Shown piece after piece: positions 25,501-37,790 of a DNA stretch of 64,000 nt. Numbering within the stretch: position 1 is the first letter of the stretch; each line of letters opens with the position of its first letter. Under the pieces are notes generated by a model. That model saw nothing but the letters and a program-made list of their open reading frames with translations. It made no database searches and was not told where the DNA came from. This DNA is from Pontederia crassipes. Its lineage: Eukaryota > Streptophyta > Magnoliopsida > Commelinales > Pontederiaceae. The stretch spans positions 5,541,501 through 5,605,500 of the forward strand of contig JAUKPH010000017.1 in the NCBI GenBank assembly GCA_030549335.1, read 5' to 3'. The position numbers and the translations under genes are program-made.

Positions 25501-27008
25501 ATCAATACAAGTAACCGGTAAATGAAGATTGCTATCAAAGGTTGACATCACACGTTCCCTCTCCTTATACCTAAAAGACAAAGGAACTTTTGAGAGTAAT
25601 GACAACCACAGAACTAGAAAGGAACATAACGTTTTACACTATAGTTGACAAGAAGGAAATGCAAACCTTAGCAAACCATTGTCAACAAAAACACAATGGA
25701 GCCTATCTCCAATTGCCTTGTGAACAAGAGTAGCTGCAACAGTAGAATCCACTCCGCCAGATAATGCACAAATTACGTGTTCATCAGGTCCAACCATGCC
25801 TTTGATGACCTTAAGTTCTTCTTCAAGTACATCTTGCATCTTCCAATCAGCATTTACCCCACAAATATTGAACAGAAAATGACGTAGAGTCTCCATTCCT
25901 TTAGGAGAATGAGTTACCTAAAAAAAAATGAATAAACTATAATAACTACAAACAAGTTACCTAAAGAAAGACGAAATGAGTAAAATTTTCTTTGAAGGAT
26001 CCTGGCTTTCAACAGAAGAGTGGATGTATAATTCAACATAAAAAAAACTCTAAAGTGAAAAAGTTCAATCATAAAACTTAGATAGGGAAAATAAGCCCAG
26101 TTGAAATCAAGAAAAACACAATCTTTATCCAAGAGCCGGTTGACTCCATTAGTATAATCAACAAATACATTGGTGACGTGCATAGTGTCAAAGGTAACTC
26201 ACAATCCTTTCTTTACTCAAAATTCAATTAACTCCGCAATACCACATGTAACGGGAGACACTTCTGTTGAAATGCACATGAATTCATATAATGAACCAGA
26301 GAAAAAAAGGTAAAAAGACGCACTAAAATATTATTATTATCCCACCATGCAAAGATACCAGAAAGCTTGAATCTTTCCAATTGCACAATAACTTACCTCC
26401 GGATGGTATTGAAGCCCGTAGAACCTCCTATCATTGTTCTCGATCGCCGCCACAGACCCCTGGAGGCTCCTAGCCACCACTTCGAACCCCTCCGGCAGCC
26501 TGGTGGCTTCGTCCCCGTGGCTCATCCACACGGTCTGGCGTCCTCCAGCGCTCCCAGACCCATACATCTCGCTCCCCTCCTTCACCACCTCAATCTCCAT
26601 CTTTCCATACTCCTGCTTATCCCCGACGGCGACCACCCCTCCGAGTTTCTGCACGATCAGCTGCATCCCGTAACAGATTCCGAGCACGAACACCCGGTTC
26701 CTCTCGACGTACTCGAGGAAGCCGTCGGGGAACGAGGGCGCGCCGTCGGCGTGGACGGAGTGGGGGCCGCCAGAGAGGATGACAACGCGAGGCTTGTGCT
26801 CGGTTATAGCCTCAAGGGAAGACGTGCCAGAGATGCAGAGGGAGAGAACCGAGAGCTGTCGAATCCGGCGGGTGATGAGGTGTGTGTACTGGGAGCCGTA
26901 GTCGAGGATGAGAACCAGGTTGCTTCCGGCGACGGAGGCGACGCCATTGCAAGCTGCAGAGGCGGCGGCCGCAGCGGCGACGCCGTTGGAAAGCGATTGG
27001 GTTGCCAT
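22578..27008 (-). CDS. guaA: GMP synthase (glutamine-hydrolysing)
   Basis: Six exons join exactly in phase: 27008-26397, 25917-25667, 25570-25195, 25106-24975, 24893-24718 and 22701-22578, giving 556 residues. The enzyme turns XMP into GMP with glutamine and ATP, the last step of guanine nucleotide synthesis, probably in the cytosol. Domain order: class I glutamine amidotransferase ([18 protein letters not shown], catalytic GICYGMQ with Cys112, YHPE with His202 and Glu204), ATP pyrophosphatase with the PP-loop ALSGGVDST (~255-263), then the C-terminal dimerisation domain with [12 protein letters not shown] and ending [12 protein letters not shown]. All key residues are present. The first exon is GC-rich with an alanine-rich N-terminus. 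The last intron (2016 bp) is long because transposons inserted there, and an L1 sits ~250 bp upstream. Confidence 0.96.
23654..24040. mobile_element. hAT-like non-autonomous fragment in GMP synthase intron 5
   Basis: It starts TAGGGATGACAAT, a usual hAT end, and has GGGGAATCGGGG and CCCCGAG words at both sides of an AT-rich centre. The expected right end ATTGTCATCCCTA is missing. The text instead runs into copia sequence at about 24040, so the copia copy probably cut off its end. Confidence 0.45.
24041..24490 (+). mobile_element. Ty1/copia 3' end with intact LTR, 5'-truncated
   Basis: A polypurine tract, TTGAGGGGGAG (24254-24264), sits directly before an LTR of 226 bp at 24265-24490 that starts TGTTGA and ends TCAACA. 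This is the standard 3' junction of copia elements. The bases before the tract (24041-24253) are probably the end of the polyprotein region and include the repeated GGCATGATTGATATG-like text. The rest of the element is absent. It lies antisense within intron 5 of GMP synthase and would be spliced out. Confidence 0.78.
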
Positions 27009-27264
27009 CGGGGTCGCCGGAGGTGAAGGGGTTTCTAGGGTTTATGACTGCGGCAGGCGCACGAGAGCGATTGCTTTGGAGATATGGGGGAATATGTTTA
27101 ATTTATATGGTTAAATATGGTATCTTTGATTTGGCGGGAAGTAATAAAAATCTTAAAGGCATCAAGGCAGATTACTTTTGTCGTGAGATCCGAACCATTC
27201 GCTAGCTGATATCTGTTTTATGCTTCCAATAAATGAAACTTTTTTGATAGACCGAAACTTTCTT
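27009..27264 (-). promoter_or_regulatory. Remaining proximal upstream region of GMP synthase
   Basis: The 5' UTR includes AAACCCTAG (reverse complement at 27035-27043), a telo-box-like motif common in plant housekeeping genes. Only about 256 bp separate the start codon from the L1 insertion, so any further promoter sequence has been moved 6 kb away. Confidence 0.5.
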
Positions 27265-27327
27265 GTTATCTTATTGATAAATTTCATCCTAACGGCTAAC
27301 TGAGAAACCATTTCCCCCTCCTCCGGT

Positions 27328-27329
<2 letters not shown>

Positions 27330-27362
<33 letters not shown>
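27330..27362. repeat. Homopolymer run of 33 C
   Basis: An uninterrupted C run (G on the minus strand) in the 5' part of the L1. It could form G-quadruplex or i-motif structure and is also a common place for assembly error. Confidence 0.9.
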
Positions 27363-27363
<1 letters not shown>

Positions 27364-27580
27364 CCGGGGAACACCACCCCTCCCCCCTCTCTCCGGCGTC
27401 CCTCCCCTCCTCCCGCCATGACGGAGCCACCTGATCCCCCTCACCCCCTCTCCTCCTTCGATTAACTCTCCCAAACCGGGACAATCGTACCGGAATGTTA
27501 TTACAGCTAGGGCTAAGTATGATGTTCAGCGAGATTCGACGCGACGAAGCCCCACGGACCTCATCTCACCTCACTAGCTG

Positions 27581-29185
27581 AGATGTCTGCGGGCGGAGAT
27601 CTCATAGGAAGTCACCATTCCGGCATCTGATGTGGAGGAATGCTCGGAGGAACTGAAATGGTGTTTGGTTGGTCGGATCGCCGGCCGTCTGGCTCCTGAT
27701 GTGCTGCTCGAAGAACTTCTTGGACTTTGGGATCTTCGACGGACGGCGAAGACTAGGGAGATGGGTAACAACTATTTCCTCTTCTCGTTTGAATGTATGC
27801 AGGATCGTATGAAGGTGTTAACTGGGGGTCCGTGGAACATCTGCAACCAGTTATTATTTGTCTCACAACCGCAACCTTTTTTCTAGGCCACCGGCAAGCG
27901 GCTTCGAAAAGTTGCCTATCTGGCTGCGGATGTCCGATCTTCCCTACGAACTTCTTAATCGTGACTCTGTGATGAGGATCGTCTCCTGTTTTGACGCTCC
28001 ACTTCTCCTGGATGATACATCCATCCACGATAATCTGTGATGTGACGCTCGGGTGTGCATCGACCTCGATCTGTCTGTGCCGATCAAACAGGGAGTATGG
28101 GTGAAAAACCCGAATGGTAGCAGGTATTTTCAGCGGGTCTCTTATGAAAATCTGCCAGTTTTTTTGTTTCCGTTGTGGTTTGATAGGTCACAAATTCGAA
28201 GGATATGGCTCTCCGCCAGCCGCCGGTGAGGATGGTCGCAAGGTTCTTATGTTCGGCCCTAGGCTCCGAGCCTTCGTCAGTAGACACAAACCCGAGCATT
28301 CTGGGGCCAGCGGTGCTCGAAGTAGCGGCCTGCAGGACTCTTGTAGTACCGACATTGGTGCTCGAGTTCTCGCCGGCCCTGGTCCTCGGAGCGCTACCGA
28401 CGAGCAGATGTTGTCGCAGGGTGTGCCTGCCCGTATCGAACCGGATGCGGGGGGAGCTGGTTCAGTTTCTTGGATCTGAACCACTCGCCTGAATCCAACA
28501 ATAAGGAGGTCGCGACTCACTCGATGAACCCTAAAGATGTGATGGTCGGCTCGGATCTTGCGGACCTTTCTGCGGTACATCAGATCATGCCACGTGGATC
28601 GGATCCTACGGACTTTTCTGAAGTGCATCGATTCGTGCCACGTGGACCGCACCAACGTAATACCAATGGAGGGGATCATAGTGCCCTCGCGGATCCTCCT
28701 ATGCGTGGCACTTATGAGCTACACCCTCACGAGAACTTTCCACCTCTTTCGGCCTCTCCTTCTCCTTTACTCAAATATAGGGTTCGCTTCTCCTCCCCTC
28801 ACATGCAGGCTATCTCGGAGATCTGCGGGCTCGCGCACCGGTGGTAGGGGATGAAGATCATGCCACCACTGCGAAGAAGATCAAGGCCCGATTCACCTGT
28901 AGTACGCTGTCGCAATGTGGAACAGAAGTGGAAGAAGATGAAATACACGAAGATGATGGAGAAGGCGAAGAGGAGGAGCCTGACGAGGACCTGGCCCCGC
29001 CGCTGAGGAGGGAGCCACGGCGTGGCAAGGTTAAGAAGAAGGTCCCCCCGGCGCTTCTGCCTCCTCTGCAACAAATCTTGCGGAATCAAAAGGCAAAAAA
29101 AGGTAAGCAAAAAGGAATTGATAGTACGGCTCTCTTACCGGGTTCTATGTCTGTGCAGGACTCGGAGCACCACCAGCATGTCTAA
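27581..29185 (+). pseudogene. L1 ORF1, DUF4283 and CCHC protein, broken
   Basis: ORF1 of plant L1 elements binds the element RNA. A DUF4283-like region (VGRIAGRL...GLWDLR...NNYFLFSF...VLTGGPWNICNQLL) lies at about 27632-27880. After a frameshift it continues with LPIWLRMSDLPYELLN and, after a further frame change, QGVWVKNPNGSRYFQRV. A zinc knuckle follows at about 28165-28206 but reads CFRCGLIGHKFEGY, so the last cysteine of CCHC is a tyrosine. An acidic and then basic tail ends at 29185. Frame breaks occur near 27590, 27885, 28040, 28150 and 28480-28840. Confidence 0.82.
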
Positions 29186-29187
29186 TT

Positions 29188-32100
29188 ATGAATATTATCT
29201 CCTGGAATTGCCGCGGGGCGTGCAGGGGCAAGGTTCGTGATCGACTTAAAAAGCTCATACATAGGTATAATCCTGACTTTCTTGTATTACTAGAATCACA
29301 TGCCAATAAGCAACAGGCTGACCGTCTGCTCCGTGAGTTGGGGACCCAATGGTCCGACTGCTATCAGGAGAGTAATGGTGCCTCAGGTGGCATTATACTC
29401 ATCTGGAAATTTTCAGAAATTCAGGTTATGGTTATTAATACTGATTCATAAGTAATTCATGTTGTGGTTAGCTCTGACTCCTTTTCAATGTTTTTCTCCT
29501 GTGTGTATGCAAGTACTATTCCTTTAACTAGATCCCTACTTTTTAAATAGTTAATGAGTCTTAATATTGATGATTTTCCGTGGATGGTTATTGGGGATTT
29601 TAATTGCATAATTAGACCTGAGGACAAGCGAGGGGGGGCGACCTTTTACTCTCACAAGCTCAATTAGAACTTTTAGGGACTTTATTAATAATCAGGGTTT
29701 GCTTGATGTAGACCTAATTGGTATTCAGCACACTTGGTGTAATAATCGTAAAGAGGCGGCAAGGATATTATAGAGATTGGATAGAGTCCTAGTAAATAGT
29801 GCATGGATCATGACCTTCCCTAATATGTCCCTCAGATCTCTGGCCAGGTGCCCTTCTGACCATGCTCCCTTATTGTTGGAGCTGCTCAGAATCAACGCAG
29901 ATCTAGATTATTTAAATACGAACACTTTTGGTTCAGTTATGACCAGCCTAGATTGATTGTCCAAAATGAGTGGACCATGGATAAATCTGTGAGCCAAGCA
30001 TTGCGGGCTGTTAGGGCTAAGACTTTGGAATGGAATAAAAAAGAGTTAGGCAGGTTAGAGCACATGGTCGAGAAGGTTCTAGAGGATATTAGGAAATTGG
30101 AACTTAAAGATAGTACTGCTAGTCTGTCTGAGGATTATTGTGGTAGGCTGAGAGCTGCATATCACCTCCATGCAGCACTCAAAAGGCAAATCACAATTAA
30201 GTGGTGGTCCAAGTCTAGGGTGAATTGGATCAAAGATGGTGATAGAAATTTCAAGTTTTTCCATATAAGCACCTTAATCAGACAGAAACGAAATAAAATT
30301 TCAATGATAACTAATCAAGATGGGGAAATTATTGACAATGGGAACCAGATTAGAGCCATATTTGTTGATCATTATACTAAACTTTGGAACTCTGAAAATA
30401 CTCCCATGCTTCCTAATAATTGTTGGCCTTAGCTGCCTTGTCTGCATGAGGCCCACCACCACCAGCTCATCACTCCTATTACCTGTGAAGAGATTAAAAA
30501 TGTGCTTTGGAATATGTCACCTGGAAAAGCCCCTGGCCCAAATGGTTTTACTTCTAAATTCTACAAGAACTATTGGGATATTGTAGATTCAAAAATTTGT
30601 AATGAGATTCAATCCTTTTTTCAAACAATGCACATTCCCCCTGCTTGGTCTGGAACTATCCTTATCTTCATTCCTAAAAAGCCTGCCCCTAGAAACATAA
30701 TTGATTATCGCCCTATATCATTCTATAATGTCATTTATAGAATCACTGCTAAGATCCTTGTGAATAGATTGAAGCCAATGTTAAACCATCTTATTGACCC
30801 TGCTCAATCAACTTTTGTTGCAAATCATTTAATCCATGATAATATTATTGTGGCCCAAGAGCTGGTCCATTCTATGGGTAGAGGTAGGAAAAAGTATATG
30901 TGAATTAAGGCAGATATGGAAAAGGCATTTGGTAAGGTCTCTTGGCATGGAATTAAAATTGTTCTAAAACTTATGAACTTTTCATCTGTTTTTATTAATT
31001 GGATCCTAGCCTGTGTTACCTTCCCAACATTTAGATACTGTATAAATGGTATGCTCTCCCATAATTTTACTAGCTGCCAGGGGATTAGGCAAAGTGACCC
31101 CCTTTCACCTTACCTCTTTATTTTAACTTCTCAAGTTCTATCATCTCTGCTCAACAATGAGGTCAGAATTGGCAATATCAAACTTTTTATGTGTGGAAGT
31201 TGTAGCCTAAGTCATCTTGCTTATGCTGATGATCTTCTCATCTGTATTGCAGCCACCAAGAAAAATTGCACTAATCTTATCAAAACTCTTAAACTTTATG
31301 GCATGTTAACAAATCAGAAGCTAAACCCACAGAAATCTGAATTATATCTTCCTCCTAAGATGCAGCTTAGCCGTGTGAATCTTATTAAGGGTCTATTGGG
31401 CATTCAGCTGGGAAAATTTCCTTTTACATATCTTAGGGTGCCAATTTCTTACAAGTTAATCCTAATCAGTAAACAAAGAACTATTATTGACAAAGTCTCG
31501 GTTAGGCTTGCTGGTTGGAAGAGGGGTACACTCAATCAAGCTAGGAGGTTAATACTAATAAACTCTGCCATTAACTCCATTCCTATTTACTCTCTAAGTG
31601 TCTCTCATGTCCTTGTGGGGATTCTGGGATCCCTCGAGAAGTTCTCTAGGAGTTTTCTTTGAAATGCTAATAATGATAGGAAAGGGATGAGTCTAGTTAG
31701 CTGGAGTATTGTACAACTACCTAAGGATTCTGGGGGCTTGGGATCAGAAATCTGTCTTTGATCCGGACTGCCTTAATGGGTAAAAGAATCCAGACTATTC
31801 TAAGGGATGAATCAAATGTGTGGACTAGTTTGATTAATGCAAAATATGGTATGTTTCATCCTTGGGCTAATGTTGTGGGACACCCTGCAGGTACTAATCA
31901 AAATTCTCTTGCTTGGTCTTGGAAGACTCTCCTTGATTCAAATAGTAAAATCAGATATGACTTTCTAAAATACATTGTTAACAGTTTGCATACCAACATT
32001 ATGTTTGACCCCTGGATGTCTGATATTCCACTTGCTCTTAAGCCAACTTTCATAAATATTAATGCTCTATCTATGACACATAATGTCTCTGATCTCATTA

Positions 32101-33274
32101 TAAATGGTACTTGGGACACCAATCTGTTATCCTCCTATTTTGATCATCATCTTGTCTCTAAGATCTTATCTATAACTTTGCCTACTTCTAATGTCGACGA
32201 TGATTCATGGGTATGAAATCGGATGTACATGGTTGTGCAAATGCTAAAAGTGTGTATAAATTCCTTTACCGCAATAGCGGCTCGGCTCCAGCATCTGGAT
32301 GGCTTTTTTGGAACTCCATGTGGCAAATTAAAGTTCCTCATAAGATTTCTGTTTTTTCTTTGGAAGCTTAGACATAATCGTTTACCTACCAAGGATTTTT
32401 TTCTGCATTTTTGATCAATCGACTAATATTGCTTGCTTTTTTTGTGGCTTATGCATGAAATCAAATGTCCATTTATTTTTCCTCTGCCCTGTCTCGGTTC
32501 AGCTTTGGTCGCTTTTTCAACAAAAAAACTATTTTTACTTTTGCTTATATGGACTCATGGCACATTGGAGATTGGATCAAGGAAGGTCAATTTCTGGACC
32601 GGAGATCAAAAAAACTTCTGCTTTCTCTTTTTTCTTTTTGTCTTTGGGGACTTTGGATTGCTAGGAATGATCGTCACTTTAGTTCTAAGCAAGCAACCAT
32701 GCTGTGGGTCTGGAAGCGTGCTGTGGCAGCTCATAGGGAGTATATCAATACCCATGTTCCTGAGACAATTAGCTCCCAAGACTCTTATAAGGTCCGGTGG
32801 GAGCCCCCGGTTGACCCTTGGGTCAAGTTGAACTTCGACGGGTCCTTCGCGGACCCATCAGAGCCGGGGGAGTAGGTTACATTATCAGGACTTTAAATAG
32901 TCTTTTTGTGGCAGCAGGTTGTAGCAGACGCAAGGCGATGGATATCTTGAAGTTGGAGGCTGCCGGTTTATTACTCGGACTGCAGGACTGCGTGCCACGA
33001 GGAATTTCGAATGTTATTGTGGAGACAGACTCGTTGGTGCTAACGAACATCATCAATTGCAGGTCACCATGCCCTTGGAGAATCAACAATTTGATGTATA
33101 ATGAAAATGTTTAGTGCTTGTATTGTCAATCATTGTCATAGACCTTGTAATAGGGCAGCAGATTTTATTGCAAACTTTGGCCGCAAAAATGACGACTTGA
33201 TTTTTTGTGAGGAGGCTCTACCTGCTGAGCTCCTCAGCATCTTGTATCATGATGCGTTTTTGCATGCCAGTTAA
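29188..33274 (+). pseudogene. L1 ORF2: endonuclease, reverse transcriptase, RNase H; broken
   Basis: It begins 3 bases after ORF1. The APE-type endonuclease starts MNIISWNCRG, has the LLESH position of the catalytic Glu, IGDFNC near 29593 and CPSDHAPL near 29850. The reverse transcriptase runs from about 30500 (SPGKAPGPNGF, RPISFYNV) through ADMEKAF to the YADD catalytic box at 31222-31233. A zinc-binding region follows and then a plant-type RNase H (KLNFDGSF, ETDSLVL, HRPCNRAADFIANFGRK) ending at 33274. Stops or shifts occur at 29449, near 29640, 30430, 30901, 31660, 32216 and between 32400 and 32880. In motif A the second conserved Asp of AFDKV is Gly (AFGKVSW). It cannot make active protein. 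Confidence 0.9.
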
Positions 33275-33312
33275 TGCTAAATTTCATTCGAACAAAAAAA
33301 TGAAACTTTCTT

Positions 33313-34378
33313 ACTTTTGGAAAACAGTCTGCTTAGCTTCGGTTTTTTTTTGAAAAATTCCTTTTTTAGTTTTAATTACCTTAAATAAGTGTTTTTTCTA
33401 ATCATATTTGTTCCTTAATTGTTTGGGAATCAGAGGTAACGTTCTCCAGTGAAATCAAATGAGTAAAATCATAATCAACAATGATTGACACAATTAGATA
33501 GCGAAGTTGTGTTCTGAAATTACGTGTTCTGAAATTACTGAGTCACTATTTTTATTACAATTTATTTATAATGCTTCCATCCGAACATCGAATTAATCAG
33601 ATGCTAATAATTTTGGACAACGATAGGATCGAAAAATTTAAAATTTATTTATCAAATTAATTTTTCACCAATTTTCTCATTTAATTTTAATCAAACCCAT
33701 CTAAAATTATTCTATTTCATCATAGGAACTTCGATTCAATTTATGAAATTAGAAAGGAAACAGAATTACCTATTTAATTTGATTGTTTTTTTTTTCTTTT
33801 TCCTTTTTTTTGAATAAATATATTTTAGAAATTAAAATACTTTTATCCAATAAAATGATACTGCATTTAAAAAGAAAAAGAAAAAAGGATGTTCATATCA
33901 TTTTACGAGAAATATGTATTCAAGAATTATCTTGCTAAAATTAATTAGCATACTTTCAACTCTTTTCTATTTCTAAAGATAAAATCTCCCAACAACAAAC
34001 ACCCCTAATTTTGGGATTTTCAGCTATAGGTTGATATGTCATTCGACTTTGATTAACGTATGCTCTTAAGTTATGGATTTTAGGCCCTTGTTTCATTTTT
34101 TTTTTCTATTATTTTAACAACCATAGAAATTTTGATAATCCACTTTATAATAATTCCAATATAGAAGTCCAGATTCCTCTCAAAAAAAAAACATAGAAGT
34201 CCAGATGAACTGACATTTTTTCAGAATAAGAAAGAAAAAGAGAAAACGAATCTTATACAGAAACTTTACCAAGACAATTGGTATAGTGGATCAACTGGAA
34301 GCTGCGCCTTCCTCTACTTGCGATCTGCATCAACAAATTGGTGCCAACATGATAAGAATAAACAGAAAAAATGCATAC
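33313..34378. other. Intergenic, 3' side of the lipase gene
   Basis: AT-rich, with poly-T and poly-A runs and no gene. The last ~150 bases below 34379 are probably the lipase 3' UTR. Confidence 0.5.
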
Positions 34379-37300
34379 TCAGTGAGAAGAACCATCATCT
34401 GAAGGCGGCTTCCGGAACACCATATTCCCTGATTCGTCCTTCTCGAATAGCCGCTCGACGAGGTCATTCCAACTGACGCGCTGCCGAGCCTTTGTAGATG
34501 AGGCCGAACCCTGTTCTACGTCCGGTTCCTCATCAAATGTGCCATAAGCTGATGGAGAATATGCATCTGGCACAGACAATGTGACAGCCCTTTGCAGTGC
34601 TGCCTTGTGTTCCTCCTTGTGCTCTTTGGCCAGAGTCTCCTGCCGCTCCATCCTTTGCTTTGCCGGAATCTCCATGACTCGTTCATTTTGCATTAATAGC
34701 TGCACTCAGATTGAACAATATTTGTTCGAATGTTTTAGGCCAGTGTTGAGATTTCTTTTGAAAAGCTTCAGGTATGGTCTTGTAAAAGGGAAGCATGAAA
34801 ACATATACACATACATCTAAGGCCCTCTGGGCTTCTTTTTCTATCCAAACTATAGCATGGTCAGAAGTGGCATTACAGGAAAGGACAATGTGCTCGAACC
34901 TTCCATCGACTGGCACAGCTGTTCTAATAACCGGTGGATATCTTCCCCACCTGAAGCAAAACATCAAATTGAAAGCACTCAATAAATTGTCTGAATTCAA
35001 GGGTTGATATCACAATAATTGATGTTTTGTGGACACTGCACAAGACACCAGATTAGCATCCCCACTGTTCCACAGAAGCATATAGTTTGTCAAAGAACAT
35101 TGTAGATAAAAAAATCATCATGTTGTGGCTTAACGATTGTCTAATTAGTACTGATATTTGGGGTGCAAGTTCAGGTGATGCAATATTTCAATGCCCCTTG
35201 TACAAAGAAGCTATTCTATGGATTGATAAATGTCTAAGGCAATAAAGAATACTTTGATCAGAAGAGAATCAAACAGTATGTCAGTAATGCATAAGAAATA
35301 GATAGACCAAGAACAATGAGTAAATAGCACCCAGATGGAAAAGGAATATGAAAGAAAAAGGAAAATGGAAAGTGGGGATTTGCTACACATCATTATTAAA
35401 ACTAGTGATTTTCTTACCTAAGTGGTTTTCTTTCAACGATATGGTATAGCCGACCTGGTGCATAGAGTCTCCTCGGATCCCTTAACATGACATATTCTGG
35501 CACAAATGTATCTCTCATGCATCTAAGGCAAAGCAGGCATGGCAAACTGCCAAAAAAGGACGATTAAATGTTTTATAAACACATATCAATTCAATCCGAC
35601 AAAAGGTTAATATGACAATAAGTATATTCTACTATTTCCAAATAAAGAAAGTCAAAAGAAAGCAATGTGCAGCATCCATTCATTTTCTACCATTGGCAAT
35701 GAATTAATTCTACACCATTAAATAAATTCAACAGACATAAAAATGCTTGCCAACTACTTCTTGGTTCAGTCTAAGTTGTAGCAATGGTTTCAGCAAGAAG
35801 GATAGCTTTAGCTAATTGATCATTTATCTCAAATTGGTGGTCATATCCACACACCATAGAAGAATTAAATATAGTGAGAAAATTCTATGTATCTACCTTC
35901 TCAAAAAAACTACAGTGTAGTTACATACTAATAGAACTAAATGCATATATACCAACCTTATGAATGTTTATACTATCCAAAGATCAACTACCTTTCAAAT
36001 ATGGCAAAAAATATTCAAATAAATTTATATTTTCATTTAATAACACGTGTGATGCATGTGCCATGTTAACAATGTGTTGTAATATAAGAATATTTCATAA
36101 TTACAATACAGTATAAATGCAACTCCGCCTATGTTTTATAGTCGGTCCCAAGCCCGAATAAAGGAGGAGGGTTGTGTTAGGCCCCGACAGCCAGCGTAAA
36201 ACCTTGTCGAATCTCATGAACATGGATCAACGAATATTGGCGTCGTATGATCCATATAGCCGACCCCACCTAGTGAGATAAGGCTTTGTTGTTGTTGTTG
36301 TTGTACAATACAGTATAAATGCCACAATGATATCATCCTGTGCATGGAATTCACCACTATGTTTAAAAATAATAATTTTACATACAAAGTTAGGTGTTAA
36401 TGGTAAAGGAGCCTTGAAACAACAGATGCCTAGCTAAAGGAAAATTTGCTTCAGATTACCAGAAAACTGATTTGAAAATATCTTCCAGTGGAGTAGCTGT
36501 TCGAGGCAAAAAATCATCCTGAAAACAAGGCCATTAACTGTCATCAGACATCTCTAATCACATCACTACCATCCTGATCGTCTCTTCTTTGAGGATGAAT
36601 TACCATTGACAATTTAATAAAAAATTATGATTCAATAAAAATCATAAAAAGATCAGGGGCTAACTTTTTAAAAGTGAAATGTTGATAAAAATCCATCTTT
36701 CTATAGCTTCTAAGTTCAATTTGTTTAAATGAAAAGAAAAGTTTATATATGTTATACAAATAATCCGGTCAAAGATGGAAATCTATAAAGGACCTCTTGG
36801 CCATACAATGCCTCATCCATCATCATGACCAGAAGGGCAAATAAACTACCACTATACCCTTTTATAAGTAGTTACCTAGATAGTAATGCAAAATTTTTAT
36901 TTCAAAGCAATATATATTGATAGTCTTAGAACCATGAAGGCAAAGGATAAATCTGGAGAATTGAACCATAATTATTCCACAAGATAGCATCATGAAGTAC
37001 ATGTAAAAAGTTTTCTTTCTTTCTGTTTTTTAATGGATAAACAGCATGTTTAGATGGCATAAAGATGAAGTGAAAGAGTTTGTACCTGAAGCACGACAGA
37101 ATTAATTATATCTGCATATCTAACAGCCAAATTAAGCGACATGCACCTTGCAGGTGCGATGGAATAACATCTGATCCTTTTCCTGTCTATGTTACCCAGC
37201 TTGTCCCTGTTTTGCACCACCACTACAGCCAACATCGCAGCCACACCAGAACCCAGGGAGTGCCCAGCAAATGTTAGAGTATAATTCTGGTACTCCTCCA

Positions 37301-37790
37301 ATAACTCCTTCAGGATATCACATTCAGAATCCAACACCCATGCAGCAGCCTTCAACAAGCCATTGTGAACATATCCTCCATCGAACTTCCTCTTTCCCAG
37401 TCTGTTGTCCAACAAGACTGCATAATCACTCTCCTTGGCCAGATTAAGCCCCCTGATGGCGACGACTATGTCGGCGTGGTCGTGGTCAAGGTAGATCAAG
37501 TATGGCGGCACACGGCCGCGGGTATCCTGGTAGGTCTTCCGGCGCACCACACATTGAGGATTCATGCCGTACCCACCCGCCGGCGCCAGGACTGGATTGG
37601 CGATGTCGACATCGTAGTTCGCCATGATGTACCGGCAGAGGCGAGGCACAGGCTCGAACTCGTCGGCGGAGGCCAGGCCCCATGTCTCGCTGTCATGGCC
37701 GGCACTGTGGAGGATCCGCTTCCACGCCCACCGGGCGCATGCCAAGCAGTACACGCACTCTAGGAGGGGTATCCCGCAGGCGAGAGACAT
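34379..37790 (-). CDS. Class-3 lipase, calmodulin-binding heat-shock protein type
   Basis: Five exons join in phase: 37790-37086, 36518-36460, 35546-35418, 34950-34815 and 34699-34379, giving 449 residues. The protein belongs to the plant mono-/diacylglycerol lipase N-terminal plus lipase class 3 family, whose Arabidopsis members include At3g49050 and At5g37710. It starts MSLACG with the WAWKR motif, then FEPVPRLCR, APAGGYG, VAIRGLNLAKESDYAVLLDN, DGGYVHNGLLKAAAW and the lipase nucleophile elbow GHSLGSG with Ser at about residue 178. Later parts include DDFLPRTATPLEDIF, RDPRRLYAPGR and VDGRFEHIVLSCNATSDH, which holds the likely catalytic His. The substrate is not proven and calmodulin binding is inferred from the family name only. 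The in-frame codon at 37802 is GTG, not ATG, so 37790 is the start. One intron holds an RTE insert. Confidence 0.92.
36102..36322 (+). mobile_element. 183-bp RTE-type LINE 3' tail with 19-bp target duplication
   Basis: The insert 36121-36303 is flanked by a perfect direct repeat TACAATACAGTATAAATGC (36102-36120 and 36304-36322). It carries text typical of plant RTE LINE 3' ends (TCGGTCCCAAGCCC, ATCCATATAGCCGACCCCA, GATAAGGCTTTG) and ends in five TTG units. It is too short to code and lies antisense in intron 2 of the lipase gene. A SINE that borrowed an RTE tail is possible, but no Pol III boxes are seen. Confidence 0.9.

Larger units (their letters stand above)
27254..33312 (+). mobile_element. 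L1-type LINE with 11-bp target duplication
   Basis: The element spans 27265-33301 (6037 bp, a full-length size for plant L1). It is flanked by GAAACTTTCTT at 27254-27264 and 33302-33312. A short A-run (33294-33300) ends it. It carries both L1 ORFs in order, each broken. The 5' region contains a 33-base run of C. It is oriented away from GMP synthase, in whose upstream region it sits. Confidence 0.92.

Noticed and set aside
27162..27484. Glycine-rich open frames on the minus strand
   Set aside because: They are produced by the C homopolymer and nearby GC-rich DNA inside the L1.
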